In this document: piece by piece, positions 1 to 8,268 of the stretch | Layout: every line of letters begins with the position of its first letter | Position numbering within the stretch: the first letter of the stretch is position 1 | NCBI GenBank assembly: GCA_036272195.1 | Contig: DATAZE010000019.1 | Span: 1 to 64,000 of the forward strand | Direction: 5' to 3' | DNA length: 64,000 bases | Source: DASXHY01 sp036272195 | GTDB lineage: Bacteria; Verrucomicrobiota; Verrucomicrobiia; Limisphaerales; DASXHY01 | The notes under the pieces: model-generated | What the model was told of the DNA's origin: nothing | The model's input: the letters and a program-made list of their open reading frames with translations, nothing else | Database searches by the model: none | Program-made: the position numbers and the translations under genes

Positions 1-1
1 C

Positions 2-73
2 GCGGTGTTCAAGATTCCCGCGGCGAAACTGGCGGAATTGCATCAACGCCTGGGGCCCGAAATAAAACGCTAA
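2..73 (+). CDS. C-terminal end of an unidentified protein (partial)
   Basis: The window opens inside a reading frame (frame 2) that encodes 23 residues, ending GPEIKR, before a TAA stop at 71-73. The next gene starts 30 bp later on the same strand, so the two could be co-transcribed. The visible tail is a basic, alpha-helix-like segment with no diagnostic motif, and I cannot name the family. The alternative, that this is a chance open frame, cannot be excluded from so short a piece. Confidence 0.45.
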   Translation, partial: AVFKIPAAKLAELHQRLGPEIKR

Positions 74-103
74 AATCCAAGCCAACCCAAGTACTCGAAA
101 GCC

Positions 104-1732
104 ATGATAAAAAAAACGTCCCTGCTCGTTTCGATTTGTTTTTTCTCCTTGAGCGTGCTGGCCGCTTCGCGGCCCAACATCATTGTTATTTTGGTGGATG
201 ACATGGGTTTTTCGGACCTGGGCTGTTATGGGAGTGAAATTCCCACGCCCAATATTGACCAACTGGCAGCCACCGGATTGCGTTTTACGCAATTTCACAA
301 TGACTCGCGTTGCTGTCCGTCGCGCGCCACCATTCTCACCGGACTTTATTCGCACGAGGCGGGAATCGGGCACATGACGGATCCGCGCAACGGGACGGAC
401 GGTCAGCCGATGCCGGGCTATCTGGGACATCTGAACAATAATTGTGTCACTATTGCGGAGGTTTTGCACACTGCCGGTTATTTCACGGCCATGTCGGGTA
501 AATGGCATGTGGGGCAGGTGGGCGATCACGGTGTCACGCCGTGGAACCGGGGATTTGACCGCAGCCTGAATTCGGCGTTTGGCGGATTCTATTATCCGCA
601 GGACAAAAGGGCGGAGCTTTACTTGAACGGAAGGGCCGAAGGTGTCGGTGGCCGGGATGGTTTGCCCAAGGACTGGTATACCACGGATTTGTGGACGGAC
701 TACGGCCTTAAGTTCATTGACGAAGCACAAACCGAAAAAAAGCCGTTCTTTCTTTACCTCGCCTACAATGCGCCGCATTTCCCGCTGGAAGCGCCGGCGG
801 AGGACATCGCGAAATTTCGCGGCAAATACATGGAAGGCTGGGACAAATTGCGGGAAGAGCGTTACGCCCGGCAAGTCAAGATGGGCATCATAGACAAATC
901 CTGGCCATTATCTCCCCGCCCCTCGGAAGTGAAAGCCTGGGACAGCCTGACCTCGGAGCGGAAAGATCGCTTTGATCATATCATGTCCATCTACGCCGCC
1001 TGTTTTTATCACATGGACAAGGAGGTCGGCGTGTTGGTGGATGGTTTGGCCAAACGTGGATTGCTGGATAATACGCTCATCATGCTGATGAGCGATAATG
1101 GCGGCAACTATGAGAGCGGACCCCCTGGTCGGTTGGAGGGTGACAATCCGGGCGGACCGGATTCGACCGTGTTTTGCGGGCAATCATGGGCTACCCTGGA
1201 AAACACCCCGTTCCGGCGCTACAAACATTTCGAGCATGAAGGCGGCATTTCCGCGCCGTTGGTAGTGCATTGGCCGGAGGGCATTCAGGCCAAAGACGCA
1301 TTGCGGCCCCAACCCAGCCACCTGATTGACATCATGGCCACCTGTGCGGATGTCGGCGGGGCGAAATATCCCACTGAATTTAACGGACACACGATTCATC
1401 CCATGGATGGACGGAGCCTGGCGCCGGCATTTGCCAATCAGCCAATCCAGCGCGACGCGATTTATTGGGAACACGAGGGCAACGCGGCCATTCTGAAAGG
1501 CGACTGGAAACTGGTGCGCTTTCGTTGGAACGGCGCCTGGGAGCTTTACAACATGAAAACCGACCGGACCGAACAACAGGATCTGTCCGCCGCCCAGCCC
1601 GAACTCGTGAAGAGCCTGAGCAAGATGTGGGCTGACTGGGCGCAACGCGCGAATGTGCTTCCCGAAATGCATGAGCCTTTCAAACAGTTCAACGTCGGTG
1701 ATGGCTACGGTGGAAAACCGTCGCCGCCATGA
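104..1732 (+). CDS. Secreted S1-family arylsulfatase
   Basis: A 542-residue exported sulfatase, predicted to hydrolyse sulfate esters on a sugar or aryl substrate. Residues 1-20 form a signal peptide (MIKK followed by a hydrophobic stretch ending SVLA). The calcium-binding pair D32-D33 lies in VDDMG. The formylglycine motif is C70-C-P-S-R74 followed by ATILTG, and the active-site lysine and histidine are in GKWHVG (K133, H135). A later DNGGN and the KHFEHEGG segment complete the active site, so it looks catalytically competent after Cys70 is converted to formylglycine. The middle segment (FRGKYMEGWDKLREERY) matches the sulfatases at 26332, 30344 and the domain inside 11556-16238, so these four belong to one subfamily. 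The gene leads a plus-strand run with the sulfatases at 1795 and 3392. Substrate is not predictable from sequence. Confidence 0.93.
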   Translation: MIKKTSLLVSICFFSLSVLAASRPNIIVILVDDMGFSDLGCYGSEIPTPNIDQLAATGLRFTQFHNDSRCCPSRATILTGLYSHEAGIGHMTDPRNGTDGQPMPGYLGHLNNNCVTIAEVLHTAGYFTAMSGKWHVGQVGDHGVTPWNRGFDRSLNSAFGGFYYPQDKRAELYLNGRAEGVGGRDGLPKDWYTTDLWTDYGLKFIDEAQTEKKPFFLYLAYNAPHFPLEAPAEDIAKFRGKYMEGWDKLREERYARQVKMGIIDKSWPLSPRPSEVKAWDSLTSERKDRFDHIMSIYAACFYHMDKEVGVLVDGLAKRGLLDNTLIMLMSDNGGNYESGPPGRLEGDNPGGPDSTVFCGQSWATLENTPFRRYKHFEHEGGISAPLVVHWPEGIQAKDALRPQPSHLIDIMATCADVGGAKYPTEFNGHTIHPMDGRSLAPAFANQPIQRDAIYWEHEGNAAILKGDWKLVRFRWNGAWELYNMKTDRTEQQDLSAAQPELVKSLSKMWADWAQRANVLPEMHEPFKQFNVGDGYGGKPSPP

Positions 1733-1794
1733 GGGGCAAATCCCGCAAATCGGGAATATGAAGAAGTTTATTGTGTTCGCTACTTATTGAGGCC

Positions 1795-3291
1795 ATGAAA
1801 AGAAATTCATCCATTCCCCGTCGGACCGGGCTCATTAACGCCAACCGTCGCTACTTTAGGCTCACCAATGCCGTGAATTGGATGACGACCGTGTCCGCAA
1901 TGCTCCTTATTGGATGGTCTTCATTCGCCGAGGAAATCAAACCGGCCGCCAAACCCAACGTGCTGTTCATCGTGGTTGATGACCTGAACGACTACGTTTC
2001 ACTGCTCGCTCATTATCCGGGCATCAAGACGCCGAACCTTGACCGGTTCGCCAAAACAGGCATGACGTTTACGCGCGCCTACTGCGCCGCGCCGGTCTGT
2101 AATCCATCGCGCACGGCATTCATCAGCGGCATCGCTCCTTATCGATCCGGGGTTTACGATAATACCCAACTGATGTCTGACTCCAAGTTGGTGATGGATT
2201 CAGTGCTGTTGCCGGAGCAATTCAAGCGCGCGGGATATTACACGCTATGGAATGGAAAATTTTTCCACAGCGATCCGCCCAGAGCGCGATTGCAGCAGAT
2301 GTGGGATGATACTGAAGGCGGCCGGGGCATTTACGGCCCGCGTGCAAAGCATGACGCGATTCCCAGCAGTATTCATCGGCCGGCGATGTTCAACTATGAA
2401 GCGTGGGACGGACCCGATACGGATTTCCCGGACTACCGACACATGCTGATAAATGAGAAAAGGCTGGAAAAGAAATACGATCAGCCTTTCTTCATGGTTT
2501 ACGGCATTTACCGCCCGCACAATCCGTGGACGGCACCGAAACGGTTCTTTGATATGTATCCCCTGGATACATTGGTTATGCCGGAAGTGCTAACCAACGA
2601 TCTCGATGATATTCCTGCCGTTGGGCAAAAATATGCCCACTATCCAGTTAACTTCCAGGAATTGAAAGACGCCGGGCAATGGAAGCCGGTGGTACAATCC
2701 TATCTCGCCTGCATTTCCTTTATGGACTACAACCTTGGCCGTGTGCTGGATGCCCTTGATCACGGTCCGAACCGCGACAACACGATTGTCTGCATCGTCG
2801 CTGACAATGGATTCCACATGGGCGAGAAAGAGCACATCGCCAAATACGCGTTATGGGAAAAGACCACGCACATTTTATGTGAATGGCGTGTGCCGGGCGT
2901 GACGCGGCCGGGCAGTGTTTGTGATGCCACCGTAGGCCTGCTTGATCTCTATCCCACCTTCAACGAATTGTGCAACCTTCCACATGTTTCACAACAACTG
3001 GACGGGACAAGTCTCGTTCCACTGTTGAAAAATCCCAAGGCTGACTGGACCCGACCTGCGGTAACAACCTATTTGCAAAACGACCATGCGGTGCGCGACC
3101 GTCAATGGCGCTATATCCGCTACCATGACGGCTCCGAGGAACTCTACAACGAACTCAGCGACCCCAACGAATGGACCAATGTCGTCGCTAGACCCGAAAA
3201 CTCTGCAATTAAAAAGAATCTTGGGCAATGGTTACCGAAGGAAAACGCGCCACCGGTCGGTCGTAAAGACGCGGGTATCGATAATGAATAA
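1795..3291 (+). CDS. Iduronate-2-sulfatase-like secreted sulfatase
   Basis: A 498-residue S1 sulfatase of the iduronate-2-sulfatase type, which removes 2-O-sulfate from uronic acids in characterised members. Diagnostic features are VDDLNDYV near the N-terminus, the formylglycine motif C102-N-P-S-R (numbered from this start), WNGKFFH in place of the usual GKWH, YRPHNPW, and the GFHMGEKEHIAKYALWE block typical of IDS proteins. The ATG at 1795 is preceded by GAGG. A TTG at 1771 is also open but adds only eight residues. The N-region before the hydrophobic signal core (around AMLLIGWSSFA) is unusually long and basic, so a start further in (MTTVSAML) is also possible. The gap to the preceding sulfatase is 62 bp and contains a weak hairpin (TCCCG/CGGGA, 1740-1754) and a ten-codon open frame that stops just before the start. 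The two genes are probably one transcript. Confidence 0.9.
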   Translation: MKRNSSIPRRTGLINANRRYFRLTNAVNWMTTVSAMLLIGWSSFAEEIKPAAKPNVLFIVVDDLNDYVSLLAHYPGIKTPNLDRFAKTGMTFTRAYCAAPVCNPSRTAFISGIAPYRSGVYDNTQLMSDSKLVMDSVLLPEQFKRAGYYTLWNGKFFHSDPPRARLQQMWDDTEGGRGIYGPRAKHDAIPSSIHRPAMFNYEAWDGPDTDFPDYRHMLINEKRLEKKYDQPFFMVYGIYRPHNPWTAPKRFFDMYPLDTLVMPEVLTNDLDDIPAVGQKYAHYPVNFQELKDAGQWKPVVQSYLACISFMDYNLGRVLDALDHGPNRDNTIVCIVADNGFHMGEKEHIAKYALWEKTTHILCEWRVPGVTRPGSVCDATVGLLDLYPTFNELCNLPHVSQQLDGTSLVPLLKNPKADWTRPAVTTYLQNDHAVRDRQWRYIRYHDGSEELYNELSDPNEWTNVVARPENSAIKKNLGQWLPKENAPPVGRKDAGIDNE

Positions 3292-3391
3292 GTCTCAGTC
3301 GCATAAATCCGAAACTTTCTAAAACCAAAACAGAAGACTCCAAAAGTCCCGGTTTTTTAAACCACGGCACTTGGTCAACAGGCAGACTCTT

Positions 3392-6300
3392 ATGAAAACA
3401 ATCCCCGCATCAAAGATATCCCTGCGCCTGGCCATGGCCTTCGCTGGCGTGTTGGCCCTGAATGCCGCCGCGCGAATGGAAGCTCAAACCGTTTTCTTTT
3501 CCGACAGCTTCAACCGCGCCGACAACTTGAAGTTGGATGGGGTAACGAATGGCATGGGCGGCATGTTGATCACTAACGGCACGTTCACTGCCTCAAACGT
3601 ATGGCTCGAACCGATTGATTTGGGCAGAAACGTTCCAGCGGATTCTCAAATCTCGAATAATACGTTGAGAATGGGCGGGAATGGACATTCGGTGAACATC
3701 CTATTGGATAACAATTCAGCGACATTGATGTCCACCGGAGTTTTGTCAATCGCCTTGAAGTTGAATGGCGCTCCTCTCCCCAACGACGGCTCGGCGCTGC
3801 AACGTTATGAAGGGATCGGGTTTGGATTCACTCGCGCTGAAGGCAATGTGGTCGCTGCCGTGGATCGCACGTTAAGCCGCGTCGCCGACGTGTTTGTTGC
3901 CGAAACGGCCAATGGCCAAATCCGCGTCAACGACGAAACGGCCTCTTTGCGACCCAGCACCGGCGATGTCGCTCCCACGACAACAGTAGCTGCCACGAGC
4001 GGAGCCACCTCTTTTGTCGCGGGCACGCTGCGTTTGGATTTTACCATTACCAATGCGGCGAGTGGATCCACTGTGGCTTATGCGGTGCTTTTTGATGCAG
4101 GAAACACAGGCGCTTTTGCGACTCTTGCCAACCGCTCGTTCGTTTTGAGCGACAACAATCAGCTTTATTTCGGCATTGAGGAACGCTCGACGCCGGTGGT
4201 GTCATTCGATGACCTCTCGATTTCAGCCATTGGTCAATACGCCCCTCCCGTCTTTTCCGGCCTCACCTGGCGAGGCCAGGTCAACAACACGTGGGACACC
4301 TCCACCACTAACTGGCTGAATGGCATATCGGGCAATTATGACATGTTTTCCAACGGTGCAAATGTGAGATTTGATGACAGCGCTTCCAACACCATTGTTG
4401 ACCTTCAGGTCACGGCTATGCCCGGCACGATATCGTTGGAAAATAATAATTCGAATTATACATTCTCCGGTATCGGTTCCATTGGCGGGATCGTCGGTTT
4501 ATCGAAGCAAAACTCGGGAACTGTGACCATGAATTTGAGCAACAGTTATTCCGGCGGAAGTCTTGTTTCCGGTGGTAAAATTCGTGTTGGCAACGACAAC
4601 GCTCTGGGCAGTGGTTTGGTGATATTGAGCGGCGGCACACTTTCATCGGATAGTGCAACTCCTCACACACTGACCAACGGTATCAAAATCTTGACGACCA
4701 CTACCGCTCTCGGCAATTCCACCGACTCCGGGCCGATTACCTTTAGCAAAGGCATCGATTTCAATGGCGGTGGAAGCACGCTAATTATCAACAGTGATAT
4801 GATATTTGCGGGAGGTGCGACTAATGGTATTTTGAGTTCCAAACAGGGGAGGGGAACATTGACGATTAAGGGAATCGTCAATTACTCAGGTGCGTCTGAC
4901 GTTCAGGACGGTACTGTGATTTATGACGGAGCCCAGGTCACCAACACGGATCGTTTGATTGCGGACACTTTTACTCTCAATGGCATTGCCAGATTGGTCG
5001 TCACCAACGGCTCCACCGTGAACGTCACGACCACTGTCGGCAACCTGCGGTCAGGACGGCAGGCTTCCACTGGAAGCAACTATGTGGATCTGGCCGGACT
5101 CTACCTCCTGCCCAACGCCGATTCGGCGGATGGCAATCTCACGTTGCAAACGACTGCCGCGTATTCGGAAATAACCTTTTGGCCCGGCGGCGATTTCACT
5201 GCCCGCTCGGTGGCCAACAATGGCGCCGGCACCGGTACTACGGTCTTCAAATTCAACGGCGGCATCCTCCGCGCTCGAAGCGACAACGCGACTTTCTTTC
5301 AAGGCCTTTCCCAAACCTTGGTGCAGGCTGGCGGGGCGAATATTGATGACAGCGGATTCGCCATTACCATCAACCAAAACTTTCTCGACGGCGGTGGCGG
5401 GTTGAACAAGATTGGTTCGGGGACATTGTTTCTCAACGGCAATAATACCTATGCCGGCAACACGGTTGTCAGCAACGGAACCTTTGGCGGCGTTGGCACG
5501 CTCAGCGGACCGGTCACAATTCTTTCGGGAGCTACTTTGGATCCCGGCGCTTCGGCTGGTTCCGTCGGCACTTTGACCATCAACAACAATCTGACGCTTG
5601 ATTCGGGAAGCTTTGTTTCCATGGAAATTGACCGGGGCTCTCCCGCCAACGATTTGGTGACTGGACTGAACAACGTCAGCTATGCCGGCACATTGGTTAT
5701 CAGCAACACCAGCGGCACTCCATTTGGAGTCGGCGATACATTTGCTTTGTTTAACGCTTCAGGGATCAAAACAGGTAATTTCAGCAGCATTGTCATTCTG
5801 CCTGCAACAGGACTGATAGGTAGTTTCAATCAGGCCAATGGCATGCTGGCCCTGGCGGCAGCAGTACCCGGCACGGATCGCTTCAGTGTGGCGAAAAACA
5901 GCACCGACAACATTCTGCCAGTTTTGACGAATGACACTGGCAACGGTCTTGTTTTGGTGGGCATCACGGCTCCCACCAATGGCACGGCGGTTGTAAGCGA
6001 TACAAACATTCTTTATTCGCCCAATCCCGGTTTTGCCGGCACCGACGCCTTTACTTACACCAATCAGGATAACCTCGGTTCAAAGACTGTCTTGTCGGTA
6101 ATAGTTACCGTGGTCGCGCCGCCGAGTTTCAGCGACCGCTATCAGGTTTTGAAAAACAGTAACACCAACCAATTGGACGTTTTGCGCAACGATGGCCCGG
6201 GAATGACGCTCGTTTCTATTTCACAGCAGCCAACAAATGGAACGGCGATAATCAGCGGGACGAATATCATCTACACTCCGGCGGCCAATTATTTCGGCCC

Positions 6301-8149
6301 GGACAGTTTCACTTACACCTCCGCCAATGGAGTTGATCCAACCGCGGTTTCAACCGTCACGATGGACGTGCGACAGTACCCAAACTTTGTCTTCATCCTT
6401 TCGGATGACCAGGGCTGGACGGGCTTGAGTGTGCTGATGGACACAAATCGTCCCAACTCAAAAAGCGATTACTTCCGAACTCCGCACATGGAAGTGCTCG
6501 CATCCCAAAGCATGCGATTCTCCTACGGCTACGCGCCTCATCCGAATTGCTCGCCTTCGCGCTACTCCATTCTTACTGGCCAGACTCCCGCCCGGACCAA
6601 GCTGACGGACATCATCGGCCGAAATAACACCACCGTTTCAGACCAATTCAAACTCATTGCGCCAGGAAAAGCGGTGGATGCAATTCAACCCTCGGCAATC
6701 ACAATTCCTATTTTATTAAAGTCAATTCCCGGAGCAGGCTATTCTGCCGCTCACTTCGGCAAATGGCATCTCGCTGGTGGCGGCCCGGCGGCCCATGGAT
6801 TCGACTCAGATGCCAATGATGGCGCCACCGATAACTCTGACGGCGACCTCGGCCCGTCACCTATCAATCCCGATCCCAAACAGGCTTACGGCATCACTGA
6901 CCGCTCCATCGCTTATCTGGCTTCGCGCGTCAACAATGGAACGCCATTTTATTTGCAGGCATCTCATTATGCTGTGCATGACACGACCCAAACCAGCCAG
7001 TCATCTTACGACTCCTACGCCGGTGTGACCCCCGGCACCTATCACACCAACCGTTACTATGCGGGCATGACCACGGATCTCGATATCAATGTCGGGCGCC
7101 TGCTTGATGAACTGGATGCCCTGGGCATTCGCAACAGCACCTATGTCATGTACGAAAGTGACAATGGAGCGCCTCAAGCACAGTCGGAAAACTTTCCCTT
7201 GCGCGGTTACAAGCCGGAAGTCTGGGAAGGTGGCGATCGGGTGCCGATATTCATTCGCGGCCCCGGCGTGCCCGCCAATTCCCAATGCAACGTGCCCGTG
7301 ATCGGCATTGATTTTCTACCGACTATTTGGCAGTGGGCCACCGGTTCCACTTCGAGCCCTCCGACGATTGTTGATGGCGGCAGTTTGGTGCCGATGATCA
7401 ATAGCATCGCCCTCGGTTCGAACACACCGACCCCGGTTGTGCGTGGCGGTGAGTTCGTTCATCATTCGCCGCATTATTTTGGACCGAACCCGTGGCCGAA
7501 TGACTGGCAGATCAATGACAAAGACATGCGTCCGCGTTCCACTATCCACGATGATCATTACAAATTGGTCGCCAACTACGAACCAGGCACGCTTGAGCTT
7601 TATGATTTGAACAATGACATCGGCGAAGTGACCAATCTATCGGATGCTCAATTGGCGATTAAATGGCAACTGTGGGTGCGCTTGCGGGATTATCTCAAAA
7701 TGGTCAATGCCCAGATGCCGACGCTGGATCCAAGCTATCGCGGCACCACGAATGGCACCTTCGCGCTCGCGGCCGCGACCGGTCCGCTCGGCGATGCCGA
7801 TTCCGACGGGCTGAATGATAACTGGGAATTCCGCGAATTACTCACCTACCAATTCAACGGCAGCGACGACCCGGACCATGATGGCGTGAGCAACGCGGAG
7901 GAACTGGCACAAGGCACGGACCCGCTGATACCGAACGCTTACCGAATTGACACCATCACACCGCTCGGGACTAACCAATTACATTTGACATGGAATGCCA
8001 CACCCGGCGCTTCGTTTGTCGTGGAAACTTCGACCAACCTGTTGAATTGGGTTCCAGCAAACACAGTCACTGCGGGCGATGTGTTTTCGGGTAGTGTCAC
8101 TATCATCATGAACAATCCACAGGAATTTTTCCGGGTGCGAAAACTTTAA
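3392..8149 (+). CDS. Giant PATR-repeat / sulfatase fusion protein
   Basis: A 1585-residue multidomain secreted protein. Order of parts: signal peptide (about 1-30, ending near ARMEAQ); a LamG/concanavalin-like domain (about 35-290, opening FFSDSFNRADN); PATR beta-strand repeats (about 300-800) with motifs such as LSNSYSGG and NGNNTYAGNTVVSNGTF; two tandem bacterial cadherin/Ig-like domains (about 828-909 and 914-993, each with PTNGTA and an FTYT strand); a complete sulfatase domain (about 996-1445) with formylglycine motif C1053-S-P-S-R and HFGKWHLAGGG; a thrombospondin-type-3/EF-hand-like calcium segment (DADSDGLNDNWE, DPDHDGVSN, about 1467-1517); and a short C-terminal beta domain ending FFRVRKL. 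The sulfatase part resembles the stand-alone enzyme at 28084. There is no C-terminal autotransporter barrel. The ATG at 3392 is preferred over a TTG seven codons upstream. The protein likely displays the sulfatase at or beyond the outer membrane; that is inference. Confidence 0.88.
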   Translation: MKTIPASKISLRLAMAFAGVLALNAAARMEAQTVFFSDSFNRADNLKLDGVTNGMGGMLITNGTFTASNVWLEPIDLGRNVPADSQISNNTLRMGGNGHSVNILLDNNSATLMSTGVLSIALKLNGAPLPNDGSALQRYEGIGFGFTRAEGNVVAAVDRTLSRVADVFVAETANGQIRVNDETASLRPSTGDVAPTTTVAATSGATSFVAGTLRLDFTITNAASGSTVAYAVLFDAGNTGAFATLANRSFVLSDNNQLYFGIEERSTPVVSFDDLSISAIGQYAPPVFSGLTWRGQVNNTWDTSTTNWLNGISGNYDMFSNGANVRFDDSASNTIVDLQVTAMPGTISLENNNSNYTFSGIGSIGGIVGLSKQNSGTVTMNLSNSYSGGSLVSGGKIRVGNDNALGSGLVILSGGTLSSDSATPHTLTNGIKILTTTTALGNSTDSGPITFSKGIDFNGGGSTLIINSDMIFAGGATNGILSSKQGRGTLTIKGIVNYSGASDVQDGTVIYDGAQVTNTDRLIADTFTLNGIARLVVTNGSTVNVTTTVGNLRSGRQASTGSNYVDLAGLYLLPNADSADGNLTLQTTAAYSEITFWPGGDFTARSVANNGAGTGTTVFKFNGGILRARSDNATFFQGLSQTLVQAGGANIDDSGFAITINQNFLDGGGGLNKIGSGTLFLNGNNTYAGNTVVSNGTFGGVGTLSGPVTILSGATLDPGASAGSVGTLTINNNLTLDSGSFVSMEIDRGSPANDLVTGLNNVSYAGTLVISNTSGTPFGVGDTFALFNASGIKTGNFSSIVILPATGLIGSFNQANGMLALAAAVPGTDRFSVAKNSTDNILPVLTNDTGNGLVLVGITAPTNGTAVVSDTNILYSPNPGFAGTDAFTYTNQDNLGSKTVLSVIVTVVAPPSFSDRYQVLKNSNTNQLDVLRNDGPGMTLVSISQQPTNGTAIISGTNIIYTPAANYFGPDSFTYTSANGVDPTAVSTVTMDVRQYPNFVFILSDDQGWTGLSVLMDTNRPNSKSDYFRTPHMEVLASQSMRFSYGYAPHPNCSPSRYSILTGQTPARTKLTDIIGRNNTTVSDQFKLIAPGKAVDAIQPSAITIPILLKSIPGAGYSAAHFGKWHLAGGGPAAHGFDSDANDGATDNSDGDLGPSPINPDPKQAYGITDRSIAYLASRVNNGTPFYLQASHYAVHDTTQTSQSSYDSYAGVTPGTYHTNRYYAGMTTDLDINVGRLLDELDALGIRNSTYVMYESDNGAPQAQSENFPLRGYKPEVWEGGDRVPIFIRGPGVPANSQCNVPVIGIDFLPTIWQWATGSTSSPPTIVDGGSLVPMINSIALGSNTPTPVVRGGEFVHHSPHYFGPNPWPNDWQINDKDMRPRSTIHDDHYKLVANYEPGTLELYDLNNDIGEVTNLSDAQLAIKWQLWVRLRDYLKMVNAQMPTLDPSYRGTTNGTFALAAATGPLGDADSDGLNDNWEFRELLTYQFNGSDDPDHDGVSNAEELAQGTDPLIPNAYRIDTITPLGTNQLHLTWNATPGASFVVETSTNLLNWVPANTVTAGDVFSGSVTIIMNNPQEFFRVRKL

Positions 8150-8170
8150 GCAAAAGAAGCGCTCTATTAT

Positions 8171-8192
8171 CGCCAAATTGAAAAAATTGGCG
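8171..8192. terminator. Possible bidirectional terminator hairpin
   Basis: An inverted repeat (CGCCAA pairing with TTGGCG, extended past one A-A mismatch by TT/AA, with a GAAA loop) lies between two convergent genes, 22 bp after the PATR-sulfatase stop and 76 bp from the cytochrome stop. It lacks a proper T-tract on either side, so the terminator call rests mainly on position and stem. Confidence 0.4.
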
Positions 8193-8268
8193 GATGCCTC
8201 TATCCGTATTCTGTTCGAGTAGGCTCAAGCTAAATATGGCCGAGGGTGATGAGTGACCTGCAAAAGAA

